This document shows, in pieces, positions 48,950 through 57,323 of a stretch of DNA of 64,000 nucleotides; within the stretch, counting starts at the first letter, position 1; the number at the start of each line of letters is the position of its first letter. The position numbers and the translations under genes are program-made. The notes beneath the pieces were generated by a model. That model did not search any database and was not told the origin of the DNA. It was given only the letters and a program-made list of their open reading frames with translations. The DNA is from Parvibaculaceae bacterium (GTDB taxonomy: Bacteria > Pseudomonadota > Alphaproteobacteria > Parvibaculales > Parvibaculaceae). The DNA lies in NCBI GenBank assembly GCA_019636015.1, contig JAHBYJ010000001.1, positions 744,001-808,000 on the forward strand. The letters run 5' to 3'.

Positions 48950-49828
48950 ATGGCGCCGGGAAAGCGGCTTTTCTGTTTCGGTTGCGGCTACAGCGCGCTG
49001 GTCTTCGCCGCCCGTTTCCGCGCGCAAGGCGGCCGGGTCGCAGGCACCTGCCGGACGGCGGAAAAGGCGTCCCGTCTTCGCACGGCGGGCATTGAGCCTT
49101 TCATTTTCGGGGATGGCGCGCCGCTCGAAGAAGCGGCGGCGGCGCTGGCGGGCACGACGCATCTCCTGATTTCCACCCCGCCCGGCGAAAGAGGCGATCC
49201 CGTACTCGCAGCGCATGGCATGGAATTGCGCGACATCGCCTCCCGCATCGAATGGGCTGGCTATCTCTCCACCACCGGCGTCTATGGCGACAGGCAGGGC
49301 GGCTGGGTGGACGAGAACACGGCCATCGACCCGGCGGTGTCTCGCAGCGATCGCCGGGCGCGAGCGGAAGCGGACTGGCTTGCCCTTGCGGCCGAGACGG
49401 GGCTGCCGCTTCACATTTTCCGCCTGGCGGGCATTTACGGGCCGGGGCGTAACCAGCTCCAGTCCATTCTCGACGGCACGGCAAAGCGTATCGTGAAGCA
49501 GGGCCAGATCTTCTCGCGCATCCATGTCGAGGACATCGCGAATGTGCTGGAGGCCTCGATTGTGCGGCCGAACCCCGGCGCGATCTATAATGTCTGCGAT
49601 GACGAGCCGGCGCCCGCGCCCGATGTCGTCGCCTATGCGGCGGAACTTCTCGGGCGCGCCCCGCCGCCCGAAATACCCTTCGAACAGGCCGAGCTTTCGC
49701 CCATGGGCCGCAGCTTCTACATGTCGTCCCGGCGCGTCTCGAACCGCCGCATCCATGAAGAGCTTGGTGTGACGCTTTCTTTTCCCACCTACCGGGAAGG
49801 CTTGAAATCCCTTCTCGGGACGCTCTGA
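48950..49828 (+). CDS. Atypical SDR-family NAD(P)-binding protein
   Basis: A 292-residue epimerase/dehydratase-like Rossmann protein. The nucleotide-binding motif is a shortened FCFGCGYSALVFAARF (GxGYxA, not GxxGxxG), followed by LISTPPGERGDPV, GYLSTTGVYGDRQGGWVDE and FRLAGIYGPGRNQLQSI. The catalytic Tyr-Lys pair of classical SDRs is not evident, similar to the YeeZ group. Function unknown. ATG at 48950 with GGAGAGACG ahead; divergent from the TPR gene by 55 bases. Confidence 0.82.
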   Translation: MAPGKRLFCFGCGYSALVFAARFRAQGGRVAGTCRTAEKASRLRTAGIEPFIFGDGAPLEEAAAALAGTTHLLISTPPGERGDPVLAAHGMELRDIASRIEWAGYLSTTGVYGDRQGGWVDENTAIDPAVSRSDRRARAEADWLALAAETGLPLHIFRLAGIYGPGRNQLQSILDGTAKRIVKQGQIFSRIHVEDIANVLEASIVRPNPGAIYNVCDDEPAPAPDVVAYAAELLGRAPPPEIPFEQAELSPMGRSFYMSSRRVSNRRIHEELGVTLSFPTYREGLKSLLGTL

Positions 49829-49900
49829 CGCAGGCGATTCTGCCGCAGCGCCGGCCCGGGCATTTGGGATAGGATGGGGGCGGACGAAAGGGAGGTTTCC

Positions 49901-50299
49901 ATGTCCCACCACTATCATGGCGTCGTCTGGATCGATCATCACGAAGCGCGCATTCTCGACTTCAACGCAGATGGCACGAATGCCGACAAGGTGACGCTGA
50001 AACATTCGGCGACCCGCCGCCACGCACAATTCTCCGGCAAGGCAAGCTGGCGCGAATCCGAAGACGCTGCCTTCTTCGACGAGGTCGCGGGCAAGCTCGA
50101 CGGTATCGGCGAGATACTGATCGTCGGTCCCGCCAATGCGAAGTTCGGATTCCTGAAGCGGTTGCAGTCGAGACATGCAGCGATCGCCGCTCACGTCATC
50201 GGCATCGAAACGGTCGATCATCCGACTGATGGCGAGCTGCTGAACTTCGCCCGCGCCTATTTCAGGAAGGCCGACCGCATGCTGCCGCAGGTGGATTGA
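49901..50299 (+). CDS. Small conserved protein, possible eRF1-like (baeRF) domain
   Basis: A 132-residue soluble protein I do not firmly recognise. It begins HHYHGVVWIDHHEARILDF, resembling proteins annotated as translational machinery components with a bacterial archaeo-eukaryotic release-factor-like domain, and continues IGEILIVGPANAKFGFLKRL and HVIGIETVDHPTDGELLNFAR, typical of that fold's central strand and helix. The catalytic GGQ loop of release factors is absent. The start is ATG at 49901, following GGGAGG. It ends three bases before the convergent hydrolase stop. Confidence 0.65.
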   Translation: MSHHYHGVVWIDHHEARILDFNADGTNADKVTLKHSATRRHAQFSGKASWRESEDAAFFDEVAGKLDGIGEILIVGPANAKFGFLKRLQSRHAAIAAHVIGIETVDHPTDGELLNFARAYFRKADRMLPQVD

Positions 50300-50302
50300 A
50301 GC

Positions 50303-51097
50303 TCAGGCCTCGAGCTCGCCAAGCAGCGTCTCCACCACCTGCGCGAGCCGCGCAATATCGTCCGGCGTCGAAAGCCGGTGATCGCCTGACTTCGACAGGT
50401 TGATGGTGACGTCGGTGCTTTGAAGCGCATCGACGAGGCGCATGGCATGCGCCCACGGCACATCCGGGTCTTTCATGCCCTGCAGGATGCGCACCGGGCA
50501 GGTGAGCGGGATGGGCGCATCGAGGATCAGGTGACCGCGGCCTTCGTCGATCAGTTTCATCGTGATCTCGTAAGGCTCATCCGAATAGTCCGACGGTTCG
50601 CGATAGATGCCGTCGCGCGTGAGCGCCTCTTTTATTTCCTCCGCAAAACCTTTCCACATCAGCTCTTCGGTGAAATCCGGTGCAGGCGCGATGAGAACGA
50701 GGCCCTTCACGCGCTCGGGCCGCGCAAGCGCCGCCAGCAGCGCCATCCAGCCGCCCATGCTGGAGCCGATCAGCACTTGCGGGCCTTCCGCCAGCGCGTC
50801 GATCGCAGCCAGCGCATCCTCGCGCCAGCGGCCGATGGTTGCTTTCCGGAACTCGCCCGACGATTGCCCATGCGCGTAATAATCGAAGCGCAGAAAATGC
50901 CGGTCCGCGCCGCGTGCCCAGGCGGCAAGGGCTTCCGCCTTGGTGCCCGTCATGTCGGATTTGAAACCCCCGAGCCACGTAAGACCGATAGACCCTGCGG
51001 GCCTTTCCGGCGCTTCGATCAGATAGGCAAGCTCCTCGCCCGCGCTTCCTTCATGGGGCGGGCGGGCAAGCTTGCGGGGCGCGGTCGTGTCGGTCAT
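50303..51097 (-). CDS. Alpha/beta hydrolase (ABHD10/thioesterase-like)
   Basis: A 264-residue serine hydrolase. The nucleophile is S113 in LIGSSMGGWMALLA (GxSxG); the acid is probably the Asp in GMKDPDVPWAHAM and the base the His in KSGDHRLSTPDD. FLRFDYYAHGQSSG is the typical HG-region. This pattern fits the group around human ABHD10 and bacterial thioesterases or deacylases; substrate unknown. The ATG at 51097 is preferred to an open frame 63 codons upstream which would run into the divergent glycosyltransferase gene. Confidence 0.82.
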   Translation of the reverse strand: MTDTTAPRKLARPPHEGSAGEELAYLIEAPERPAGSIGLTWLGGFKSDMTGTKAEALAAWARGADRHFLRFDYYAHGQSSGEFRKATIGRWREDALAAIDALAEGPQVLIGSSMGGWMALLAALARPERVKGLVLIAPAPDFTEELMWKGFAEEIKEALTRDGIYREPSDYSDEPYEITMKLIDEGRGHLILDAPIPLTCPVRILQGMKDPDVPWAHAMRLVDALQSTDVTINLSKSGDHRLSTPDDIARLAQVVETLLGELEA

Positions 51098-51144
51098 TGT
51101 CACTCGCAACCTTTGTTTCCGCCATCCAACAGGGATTCCGCCGC

Positions 51145-52329
51145 TTGTCCAACCCCTTCGCGACACTCGATCCGCACCCGGCGATCCTTCAGGTCGTGCC
51201 CGCGCTCGAGACGGGCGGCGCCGAGCGCACCACCGTCGACATGGCGCGCGCCATCGTGAAGGCGGGCGGCCGCGCCATCGTGGCAAGCCGCGGCGGCCGC
51301 ATGGTGGAAGAATTGATCGAGGCGGGCGCCTCCCATGTCGAGATGGCCGTCCATTCGAAGAATCCGGTCGTCATGGGCCTCAATGTCGAGCGGCTGGCGC
51401 GGCTGATCGAGCGCGAGGGCGTCGATCTCGTCCATGCCCGTTCGCGCGCACCCGGCTGGAGCGCGCTTGCCGCCGCGCGCCGTGCGAAAGTTCCTTTCGT
51501 CACGACCTATCATTCGCGCGTGCATGAAAGGCCGCGCCTCAAGGTCTTCTATAATTCTGTGATGGTGCGGGGCGATGCGGTGATCGCGAATTCGCAATGG
51601 ACGGCAGCCAATATTCGCGCCGTCCACAAGCCGGAGGAAGCGCGCATCTTCACCGTGCCGCGCGGCATCGACATTGCGGCCTTTGCAGCGCCCGTACCGG
51701 AGCGCATCGCGGCGCTGAAATCGCGCTGGGGCATTGGAGAAAATGGCGGCCCGGTCTTTCTCCATCCCGCGCGCCTCACCCGCTGGAAGGGACAAGGCAC
51801 CTCTATCGAGGCGGCGCGGCTTCTGAAGGAGCGGGGCGTCGCAGATTTCACGCTCCTGCTCGCAGGCGATGCACAGGGCCGAAAATCCTATGAAGAGGAA
51901 CTGCAAGGCGCCGTGGCGGCAGCGGGCCTCGAAAGACATGTGAAGCTCACCGGCCATTGCAGCGACATGGCCGCCGCCTATGCGCTCAGCGATTGCGTGC
52001 TCTCCCCCTCGATCGAGCCGGAACCGTTCGGCCGCACGGCGGTCGAGGCGCAGGCGGCATCGCGGCCCGTCATCGTGTCGGATGCTGGCGGCCAGCAGGA
52101 AACCGTGATCGAGGGGAAAACGGGCTTCCGCGTACCGCCGTCCGACGCCCCCGCCCTTGCCGAGGCCATGGCGCGGCTCATCGCCATGGACGCCGATGCC
52201 CGGAATGCCATGGGTGCGGCAGGGCATGAAAATGCCAGCCGTCATTATTCGGTGGCTGCCATGTGCGAAGCCACGCTTTCGATCTATGCGCGGCTCATCG
52301 GACGGAACCGGGCCGGGGCCGAGGGGTGA
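51145..52329 (+). CDS. Glycosyltransferase family 4
   Basis: GT-B fold transferase of about 394 residues, probably for LPS or another surface sugar. The N-terminal ILQVVPALETGGAERTTVDMA is typical of GT4; the C-terminal donor domain has FLHPARLTRWKGQGTSIEAA, VKLTGHCSDMAAAYALSD and SPSIEPEPFGRTAVEAQA (E-x7-E). The start is uncertain: TTG at 51145 (after AGGGA, giving MSNPFATLDP) is favoured; TTG at 51097 would add 16 residues. Its stop overlaps the next gene as GTGA, implying coupling. Confidence 0.85.
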   Translation: MSNPFATLDPHPAILQVVPALETGGAERTTVDMARAIVKAGGRAIVASRGGRMVEELIEAGASHVEMAVHSKNPVVMGLNVERLARLIEREGVDLVHARSRAPGWSALAAARRAKVPFVTTYHSRVHERPRLKVFYNSVMVRGDAVIANSQWTAANIRAVHKPEEARIFTVPRGIDIAAFAAPVPERIAALKSRWGIGENGGPVFLHPARLTRWKGQGTSIEAARLLKERGVADFTLLLAGDAQGRKSYEEELQGAVAAAGLERHVKLTGHCSDMAAAYALSDCVLSPSIEPEPFGRTAVEAQAASRPVIVSDAGGQQETVIEGKTGFRVPPSDAPALAEAMARLIAMDADARNAMGAAGHENASRHYSVAAMCEATLSIYARLIGRNRAGAEG

Positions 52330-52685
52330 GCGGCACCGTCATCGCCATCTGGCTCGGCGCGGGCGGATTTGCTCATGCGAAGGCGGAACTCGTGGCGATC
52401 CGGGCGGAACATCCAGAGAGCCGCCTCATTCTGCTGACGACGCCTCAGGGCCGCAGGGAAGCGGGCGAAATGGCCGATATCTGCTGGGAAGACGCAGGCG
52501 CCCGCGGTGCCTCGGGCTTTCTTGCGCGGGCGCGGCGGCTTTCCTGGGCGTCACCCAGCCATATCCACGATCTCGAGGGCAGCCGGATCACACGAATCCT
52601 GCGCTTCTGTGTGTGGCCAAGGCCACAATGGCGCATGAGAGCGCCCCGCCGCCCGCCACCGCCCGGACAGCCGCCCTTTTCTTGA
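52326..52685 (+). CDS. Short GT9/heptosyltransferase-like N-terminal domain protein
   Basis: A 119-residue protein resembling only the first half of glycosyltransferase family 9 (heptosyltransferases): IAIWLGAGGFAHAKAELVAI and then RLILLTTPQG (usual LTLLTT), IHDLEGSRITRILRFCVWPR (usual YDLQTSDRT). The catalytic and ADP-heptose-binding C-terminal half is absent, and a basic proline-rich tail (RAPRRPPPPGQP) follows. It could be a truncated remnant or a stand-alone partner. Start is GTG at 52326, overlapping the GT4 stop by four bases. Confidence is moderate that it is expressed. Confidence 0.6.
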   Translation: MSGTVIAIWLGAGGFAHAKAELVAIRAEHPESRLILLTTPQGRREAGEMADICWEDAGARGASGFLARARRLSWASPSHIHDLEGSRITRILRFCVWPRPQWRMRAPRRPPPPGQPPFS

Positions 52686-52716
52686 CTTGCAGGCAGCGGC
52701 CTTCAAATCTATAGCT
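52682..52716 (+). promoter_or_regulatory. Candidate promoter upstream of infC
   Basis: TTGACT at 52682-52687 is followed after 17 bases by AAATCT and after 22 by TATAGC, a weak match. It overlaps the stop of the GT9-like gene and precedes the infC leader of about 150 bases. Confidence 0.3.
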
Positions 52717-52734
52717 TTGCAGCATTGTCCGGAG

Positions 52735-52751
52735 GTGTCCGGGTTGGACAC
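52735..52751 (+). promoter_or_regulatory. Stem-loop in infC leader
   Basis: GTGTCC (52735-52740), loop GGGTT, GGACAC (52746-52751): a perfect 6-bp stem preceded by a second TGTCCGG copy at 52727-52733 that could compete for pairing. It lies about 105 bases before the infC start. A regulatory role in IF-3 expression is speculation. Confidence 0.3.
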
Positions 52752-52855
52752 TACCGGGAGAAGCGGGAACGCAAACGCCGTCCGGGCGTCCTTGTGGCAA
52801 AGCTTTCCTCCCGGGGCGCAGTCAGGCGGCCGGATCAACAGATGGAGATGAGTTC

Positions 52856-53392
52856 ATAGCTCGCAGACCGATGCAGGCGCCGCCCACGAAAGATGGCCCG
52901 CGCATAAACGACATGATCGATGAGCCGACCGTGTTGCTCATTGACGCCGAAGGCGAAAAGCGCGGCGTTATTCCCACCGACGAAGCGATCCGCATGGCCG
53001 AAGAGGCCGGGCTGGATCTGGTCGAGGTATCGCCCAACGCGAAGCCTCCCGTGTGCAAGCTTCTCGACTACGGGAAATTCAAGTATCAGGCCCAGAAAAA
53101 GGCCAACGAGGCGCGCAAGAAGCAGAAGACCGTCGAGGTCAAGGAAATCAAGATGCGCCCGAACATCGACACGCATGATTATGACGTGAAGATGCGCTCC
53201 ATGCTCCGCTTCTTCGAGGAAGGCGACAAGGTGAAGGTCACCCTGCGCTTCCGTGGCCGCGAAATGGCGCATCAGGAACTCGGCATGCAGCTTCTGAACC
53301 GCGTGAAGGAGCAGGTGGAGGAGATCGCGAAGGTCGAACTCTATCCCCGCCTTGAAGGCCGGCAGATGATCATGGTGCTGGCGCCGAAATAA
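52856..53392 (+). CDS. infC: Translation initiation factor IF-3 with apparent ATA start
   Basis: Binds the 30S subunit and rejects non-canonical start codons. The IF-3 N-domain ([42 protein letters not shown]) and C-domain ([37 protein letters not shown]) are complete. An ATG exists at 52871, but an in-frame ATA at 52856 has GGAG eight bases ahead (52844-52847) and yields [18 protein letters not shown], closer to the family N-terminus. Non-AUG starts are known in infC (AUU in E. coli) and let IF-3 repress its own synthesis. 178 residues, or 173 from the ATG. The rpmI-rplT genes that often follow infC are 7.2 kb away. Confidence 0.93.
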   Translation: MARRPMQAPPTKDGPRINDMIDEPTVLLIDAEGEKRGVIPTDEAIRMAEEAGLDLVEVSPNAKPPVCKLLDYGKFKYQAQKKANEARKKQKTVEVKEIKMRPNIDTHDYDVKMRSMLRFFEEGDKVKVTLRFRGREMAHQELGMQLLNRVKEQVEEIAKVELYPRLEGRQMIMVLAPK

Positions 53393-53427
53393 GGCCGCCA
53401 GCTCCGAGCGAACAAACTTGAGCGAAC

Positions 53428-53459
53428 AAAAAGGCCCTGTCGCGCGACCGGGCCTTTTT
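53428..53459. terminator. Bidirectional terminator between infC and the GDPD gene
   Basis: AAAAAGGCCC (53428-53437) pairs with GGGCCTTTTT (53450-53459), enclosing a second GTCGC/GCGAC stem. Its last base is the first base of the GDPD stop codon, so it serves both convergent genes. Confidence 0.92.
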
Positions 53460-54415
53460 CATGTCGCCAGCACGCGGGCGAGCCGGTCGGGCCTGTCGGT
53501 GAGGATCGCCTCGACGCCGAGCCCCGCAAGCCGCCTCATTTCGGGCTCTTCGTCGACCGTCCAGCAGGAAACGGCAAGGCCGAGTTCCCGTGCCAGCGCC
53601 GCCGTTTCCGCCGTCACATCGCCATGCCAGGAAAACCAGCCATCGGCAGGGCCGGACGCAATGGCGCGAAGCATCCGCTCGGCAAATGTCGCGCCCTTCT
53701 GTCCGCGCCAGTCATAGCCCGCAGCCCATGGTGCGCCGGCGGCCGACGCCTGGCGGATGAGATCGTCCTCCGATCCCGGCACATCGCGCGCAGCGGAAGC
53801 GTCTTCGGGATCGATCTGGAAGAAGGGCAGCGTCGTGAAGGCATTGAGAATGTGGGGCGCGAGTTCCTTCGCGCGCCTGAGCGCCCGCCAGTCGAAGGAA
53901 ACGAATGTCACCGTCTCCTCAAGCCCGTGTTCGCGGGTGAGTGCAACAGCCGCATCGGCAAGCGCAACGGGATCGGCCGATTGCGTGAGGTCGAGCAGCG
54001 CCGTCTTGAGTTCGACATAGAGCCGGAACCGGGGCTTCGCGGTTTCTTTCACCAGACGGTAGACATCTGCAAGCAGCGGCACGCGCTCCCCGTCGAAGCC
54101 CGTCTGTTCGGGATAGCGCGCCGCATAGCCGGCGCCCGGCCGCAGCCGCCCGACATCATAGGCGCGCAATTCGTCATAGGTGAGCGCCTTCAGCAGCGGC
54201 GTCGGCCGGACGAGCCATGCGCCGTCCGCGCCCCGCGCAATAGCGGGCTTCAGGCTTTCATCGTGATGCACTACGAGCTCGCCATCCTTCGTGAGATGCA
54301 CGTCGAGTTCGATTCCGTCGGCGCCCGCCTTGATGGCGCGGCAAAATGCCGCCATCGTGTTTTCCGGCCAGAGCCCTGCGCCGCCACGATGGGCGATTTG
54401 AAGAGGGGCAGTCAT
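53459..54415 (-). CDS. Glycerophosphodiester phosphodiesterase family protein
   Basis: Hydrolyses glycerophosphodiesters to glycerol 3-phosphate and alcohol. The signature [18 protein letters not shown] (catalytic His at residue 9, Glu in ENT) and [17 protein letters not shown] (second His, acidic metal ligands) are intact; further motifs are [25 protein letters not shown] and [28 protein letters not shown]. No signal peptide, so cytoplasmic, UgpQ-like. 318 residues from the ATG at 54415; the frame is open for 22 upstream codons. A well-spaced promoter lies at 54484-54512. Confidence 0.93.
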   Translation of the reverse strand: MTAPLQIAHRGGAGLWPENTMAAFCRAIKAGADGIELDVHLTKDGELVVHHDESLKPAIARGADGAWLVRPTPLLKALTYDELRAYDVGRLRPGAGYAARYPEQTGFDGERVPLLADVYRLVKETAKPRFRLYVELKTALLDLTQSADPVALADAAVALTREHGLEETVTFVSFDWRALRRAKELAPHILNAFTTLPFFQIDPEDASAARDVPGSEDDLIRQASAAGAPWAAGYDWRGQKGATFAERMLRAIASGPADGWFSWHGDVTAETAALARELGLAVSCWTVDEEPEMRRLAGLGVEAILTDRPDRLARVLAT

Positions 54416-54749
54416 GTTTTCTTGTCTCCGGTGAAGCGGCCCTGCGGCAGATGGTTCCGTAACGGCCGTAAGCGTCTCCAAAAATTACACTTCCCGCCCA
54501 ACAACCGTCCAATTTCTGGATTGTAGTCCAAGCCGGTCCGAACGCCATTCGCCTGCGGGCGGCGAATCCGCAACGCTCTTGTCACAAGCCAAGAAGTTCG
54601 TGTGCGTCATCTGGTGCTATTCCGGTCGGTGGTGTAGTGTTGGGCCTTGCGAGAAAGTTAGTCGGACCCTGCGTGTTGGAGGGGACTGGCAGGGTGTCGG
54701 GGCGCCGCGATTCGACGAGGCAATCGTCTGAGACAAGGCCGGTGACATA
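54416..54749. other. 334-base intergenic region between divergent GDPD and small-ORF genes
   Basis: Apart from the GDPD promoter candidate I see no gene. Towards the plus-strand ORF the sequence has no clear promoter or ribosome-binding site beyond AAGG at 54735-54738. Confidence 0.5.
54484..54512 (-). promoter_or_regulatory. Candidate sigma-70 promoter for the GDPD gene
   Basis: On the minus strand TTGGAC (54512-54507), exactly 17 bases, then TGTAAT (54489-54484). This would start transcription about 60 bases before the GDPD ATG. A second TTGGAC lies a little upstream. Confidence 0.5.
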
Positions 54750-55007
54750 ATGTCTATTACGACTCTCTTGCGACGGCTGACCGGCCGTCCGCACAGGAAA
54801 AGATCTTTTTACGAGTCCCAGCATGTGATGCGCGACGTGGTGGAGGCCATTGGCCCGATCGATATGCGCCTCATGCCGGAAGACGAACTGCGGACCATCG
54901 CCCGGAGCGATGCAAGCGCGCCTCGCCGTGTGGCTGCCGAGAAGGAGCTTGCGCTTCGTTCCGCGCGCCGTCCCGACGGACCGTCTTCCGCCCGCGACCT
55001 GCATTGA
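54750..55007 (+). CDS. Hypothetical protein, 85 residues
   Basis: A small Arg-rich, highly charged protein that I do not recognise. Its frame opens MSITTLLRRLTGRP and is otherwise predicted helical (HVMRDVVEAIGPIDMRLMPEDELRTIARS, repeated Arg/Ala). It has no signal peptide or membrane segment. An ATG at 54750 has only a weak upstream AAGG. Codon use looks typical of its neighbours, so it may be real, but small ORFs in GC-rich DNA can be chance. It sits alone between the GDPD gene and the flavin reductase gene. Confidence 0.5.
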   Translation: MSITTLLRRLTGRPHRKRSFYESQHVMRDVVEAIGPIDMRLMPEDELRTIARSDASAPRRVAAEKELALRSARRPDGPSSARDLH

Positions 55008-55164
55008 CGGAACGGCAACCGGCAAGATGATCGCAAGAATTGCCGGGAGCGCGGGCTGCGCTCTCGCCGCGGTCCCGTTTGCCGTCTAGACTTCCTCCCA
55101 TCGATACCAGAACAGACATGCCCGTGCGGTCGTGCGAGGCATGCGGCACGCGGGAGGGCGTCAC

Positions 55165-56415
55165 ATGAAATTCGGAGTGTTCTACGAACTGCAACTGCCG
55201 AAGCCCTGGAACGAGGGCGACGAGGCGAGACTTTTCCATGAGGCGCTGGAGCAGATCGTCCTGGCGGACAAGCTCGGCTTCGATCACGCCTGGGAAGTGG
55301 AACATCACTTCCTCGATGAATATTCCCATTCCTCCGCGCCGGAGGTCTTCCTGGCCGCGGCAGCCTCCGTCACGAAGAACATTCGTCTCGGGCACGGCAT
55401 CCGCCAGGTCATTCCGAACTACAATCATCCCGCCCGCACGGCCGAAGGTCTCGCCACCCTCGACATCATGTCGAATGGCCGCGTCGAATTCGGCATCGGC
55501 GAGGGCGCAACGCGGCTCGAGCTTGGCGGCTTCAATATTCCGGCGAAGGAAAAGCGCGCCATGGCCATCGAGGCTGGCGAGCAGATCGCGAACATGATGG
55601 TGCTCGATCCCTATCCGGGGTTCGAAGGAAAATATTTTTCAATGCCCTGCCGCAACGTGCTGCCGAAGCCGGTGCAGCGCCCGCATCCGCCCATGTGGAT
55701 GGCCTGCACCAATCGCGACACGATCAAGGTGGCGGCTTCCCTCGGCGTCGGCGCGCTCGCCTTCTCCTTCCTCGATCCGGAAGAGGCCCATCACTGGTCC
55801 GAAATCTATTACGGCATCATCAAGTCGGAGGAGTGCCGGCCCATCGGCCATAGCGTGAATGCGAACATCGCCATGGTGTCGAACTTCTCGCTGCATCACG
55901 ATCGCGAGGAAGCGATCCGCCGCGGCCACGAAGGCTTCGAATTTTTCGGTTATGCGCTCAATGCGCTTGTCGCGCATGACACGGTGCCGGGCCGCACGAA
56001 TATCTGGGGCGACTACATCAGGGCGCGCGGCAACCGCACGCAGGAGGTGGTCGATGCCGCCAAACGCGCGGATGCCATCGCAACCGGCATCGGCACACCG
56101 GATGACATGCGCGCGCATCTCAGGGCCTTCCAGAACGCAGGCGTCGACCAGGTGATCTTCATGCAGCAGGCGGGCCGCAACAAGCATGCCCATATCTGCG
56201 AGTCGCTTGAACTTTTCGCGAAGGAAGTCATGCCGGAGTTCAAGGCCGAGGTGGCCGCCCGCGAAGCGAAGAAGCAGGCCGAACTCGCGCCCTATATCGA
56301 GGCGGCGCTGAAGCGGAAGAACTGGATGAAGCCTCTCGCGGATCACGAGATTCCGGTGGTAAAGGCATCGGTCGCCAAGGCCCAGGTGAACCAGGGCTCG
56401 AGTGCGGCGGAATAA
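55165..56415 (+). CDS. LLM-class (luciferase-like) flavin-dependent oxidoreductase
   Basis: TIM-barrel FMN/F420-type monooxygenase family. MKFGVFYELQLPKPW opens the barrel; HAWEVEHHFLDEYSHSSAPEVFL, RLGHGIRQVIPNYNHPARTAEGLATLDIMSNGRVEFGIGEG and PMWMACTNRDTIKVAASLGVGA are family core segments. 416 residues, single-component. FMN dependence and partner reductase are not visible here. ATG at 55165, eight bases after GGGAGGG; the frame is open for 11 codons upstream. Followed at 11 bases by the lipoprotein gene, so probably cotranscribed. Confidence 0.9.
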   Translation: MKFGVFYELQLPKPWNEGDEARLFHEALEQIVLADKLGFDHAWEVEHHFLDEYSHSSAPEVFLAAAASVTKNIRLGHGIRQVIPNYNHPARTAEGLATLDIMSNGRVEFGIGEGATRLELGGFNIPAKEKRAMAIEAGEQIANMMVLDPYPGFEGKYFSMPCRNVLPKPVQRPHPPMWMACTNRDTIKVAASLGVGALAFSFLDPEEAHHWSEIYYGIIKSEECRPIGHSVNANIAMVSNFSLHHDREEAIRRGHEGFEFFGYALNALVAHDTVPGRTNIWGDYIRARGNRTQEVVDAAKRADAIATGIGTPDDMRAHLRAFQNAGVDQVIFMQQAGRNKHAHICESLELFAKEVMPEFKAEVAAREAKKQAELAPYIEAALKRKNWMKPLADHEIPVVKASVAKAQVNQGSSAAE

Positions 56416-56426
56416 GGGAGATGATC

Positions 56427-56807
56427 ATGAAGAAAGTGACGATGGGACTGCTCGCCCTTGCGGCGGTTGCGCTGGCGGCTTGCGATCAGTCTTCGGAAGA
56501 CCAGGGGGAGAACGCCGCTTCGCCGGAAACCGCGATCGGCGAGGAAGCGGCCGTCGAGGGCGATGCCGTCGATGTCGAAGGCGCCATGGAAGCAACCGGG
56601 GCGAGCTGCAAGGCGGCGGCCGAGGCGCTCGCCGTCTGGGTCGGCCGTCCCTGGGCGGAAGCCGAGGAGACGGTGCGTGCCGGCGAGGGCGTGGCGACGA
56701 TCCGCGTCTTCGGTCCGAACGACGCTGTGACCATGGATTACCGCTCCGACCGGCTCAATGTCGAGCTCGGCGAGGACCGCAACATCGTCCGCATCTTCTG
56801 CGGCTGA
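56427..56807 (+). CDS. I78 peptidase inhibitor-like lipoprotein, copy 1
   Basis: A 126-residue lipoprotein. The signal KKVTMGLLALAAVALAACDQ ends in a lipobox (LAAC), so the cysteine is lipidated; an acidic linker follows. The C-terminal 60 residues (VGRPWAEAEETV, ATIRVFGPNDAVTMDYRSDRLNVELGEDRNIVRIFCG) match the proteinase inhibitor I78 family pattern, with a final Cys pairing Cys in ASCKAAAEA. The ATG at 56427, seven bases after AGGGAG, is preferred over one six bases earlier. A diverged paralogue lies 2.4 kb downstream at 58829. Confidence 0.8.
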   Translation: MKKVTMGLLALAAVALAACDQSSEDQGENAASPETAIGEEAAVEGDAVDVEGAMEATGASCKAAAEALAVWVGRPWAEAEETVRAGEGVATIRVFGPNDAVTMDYRSDRLNVELGEDRNIVRIFCG

Positions 56808-56863
56808 TGCTTGCCACTAAGGGCGCCGGACATTAGCGTGTAACTGCAACAAGGATCGCGCTC

Positions 56864-57313
56864 ATGTCCGGCACCGCCGCTCTTACCGCCAGTCTCGAAG
56901 CCGAAGTCAGGGAGAATTGCGCGGCGCTGCGCGCCCGCATGGCGGCCCGAAAGCTCACTCGTCTTTACGACAAGGCCCTGCGGCCCGTCGGCCTGAAGAT
57001 CACGCAGTTCACGCTGCTCACCGCCGTCGCCGAGGAGAAGGTGAAGTCGCTGACGGCGCTTGCCGACTTGCTGGCGCTTGAGCGCTCGAGCCTGGTGCGC
57101 AATGTGAAGCTGCTCGAAGACGAAGGGCTCATCGAAAGCGCGCCGAGCGGCGAGGGCCGCTCACTCGGCCTTCGCCTCACCAAGGCAGGGCGCCGGAAGC
57201 TCACCCAGGCGCTTCCTCTCTGGCGCGAGGCACAATCGGAAGTCGAGGCAGCGCTGGGGCCGAACTGGCCCGGCGTGAAGAAGTCACTGCATCAGCTGAT
57301 CGCGAAGATCTGA
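56864..57313 (+). CDS. MarR family transcriptional regulator
   Basis: A 149-residue winged-helix regulator: dimerisation helices (SLEAEVRENCAALRARMAARKLTRLYDKALRP), then GLKITQFTLLTAVAEEK, the recognition helix region ALERSSLVRNVKLLEDEGLIE and the wing APSGEGRSLGLRLTKAGRRKL. MarR proteins bind palindromic sites and often respond to phenolics or oxidants. It ends 11 bases before the convergent iron-sulfur/SCP2 gene, whose promoter carries a perfect 14-bp palindrome that is a candidate target. ATG at 56864, twelve bases after AAGGA. Confidence 0.9.
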   Translation: MSGTAALTASLEAEVRENCAALRARMAARKLTRLYDKALRPVGLKITQFTLLTAVAEEKVKSLTALADLLALERSSLVRNVKLLEDEGLIESAPSGEGRSLGLRLTKAGRRKLTQALPLWREAQSEVEAALGPNWPGVKKSLHQLIAKI

Positions 57314-57323
57314 CTTCGGCCGC

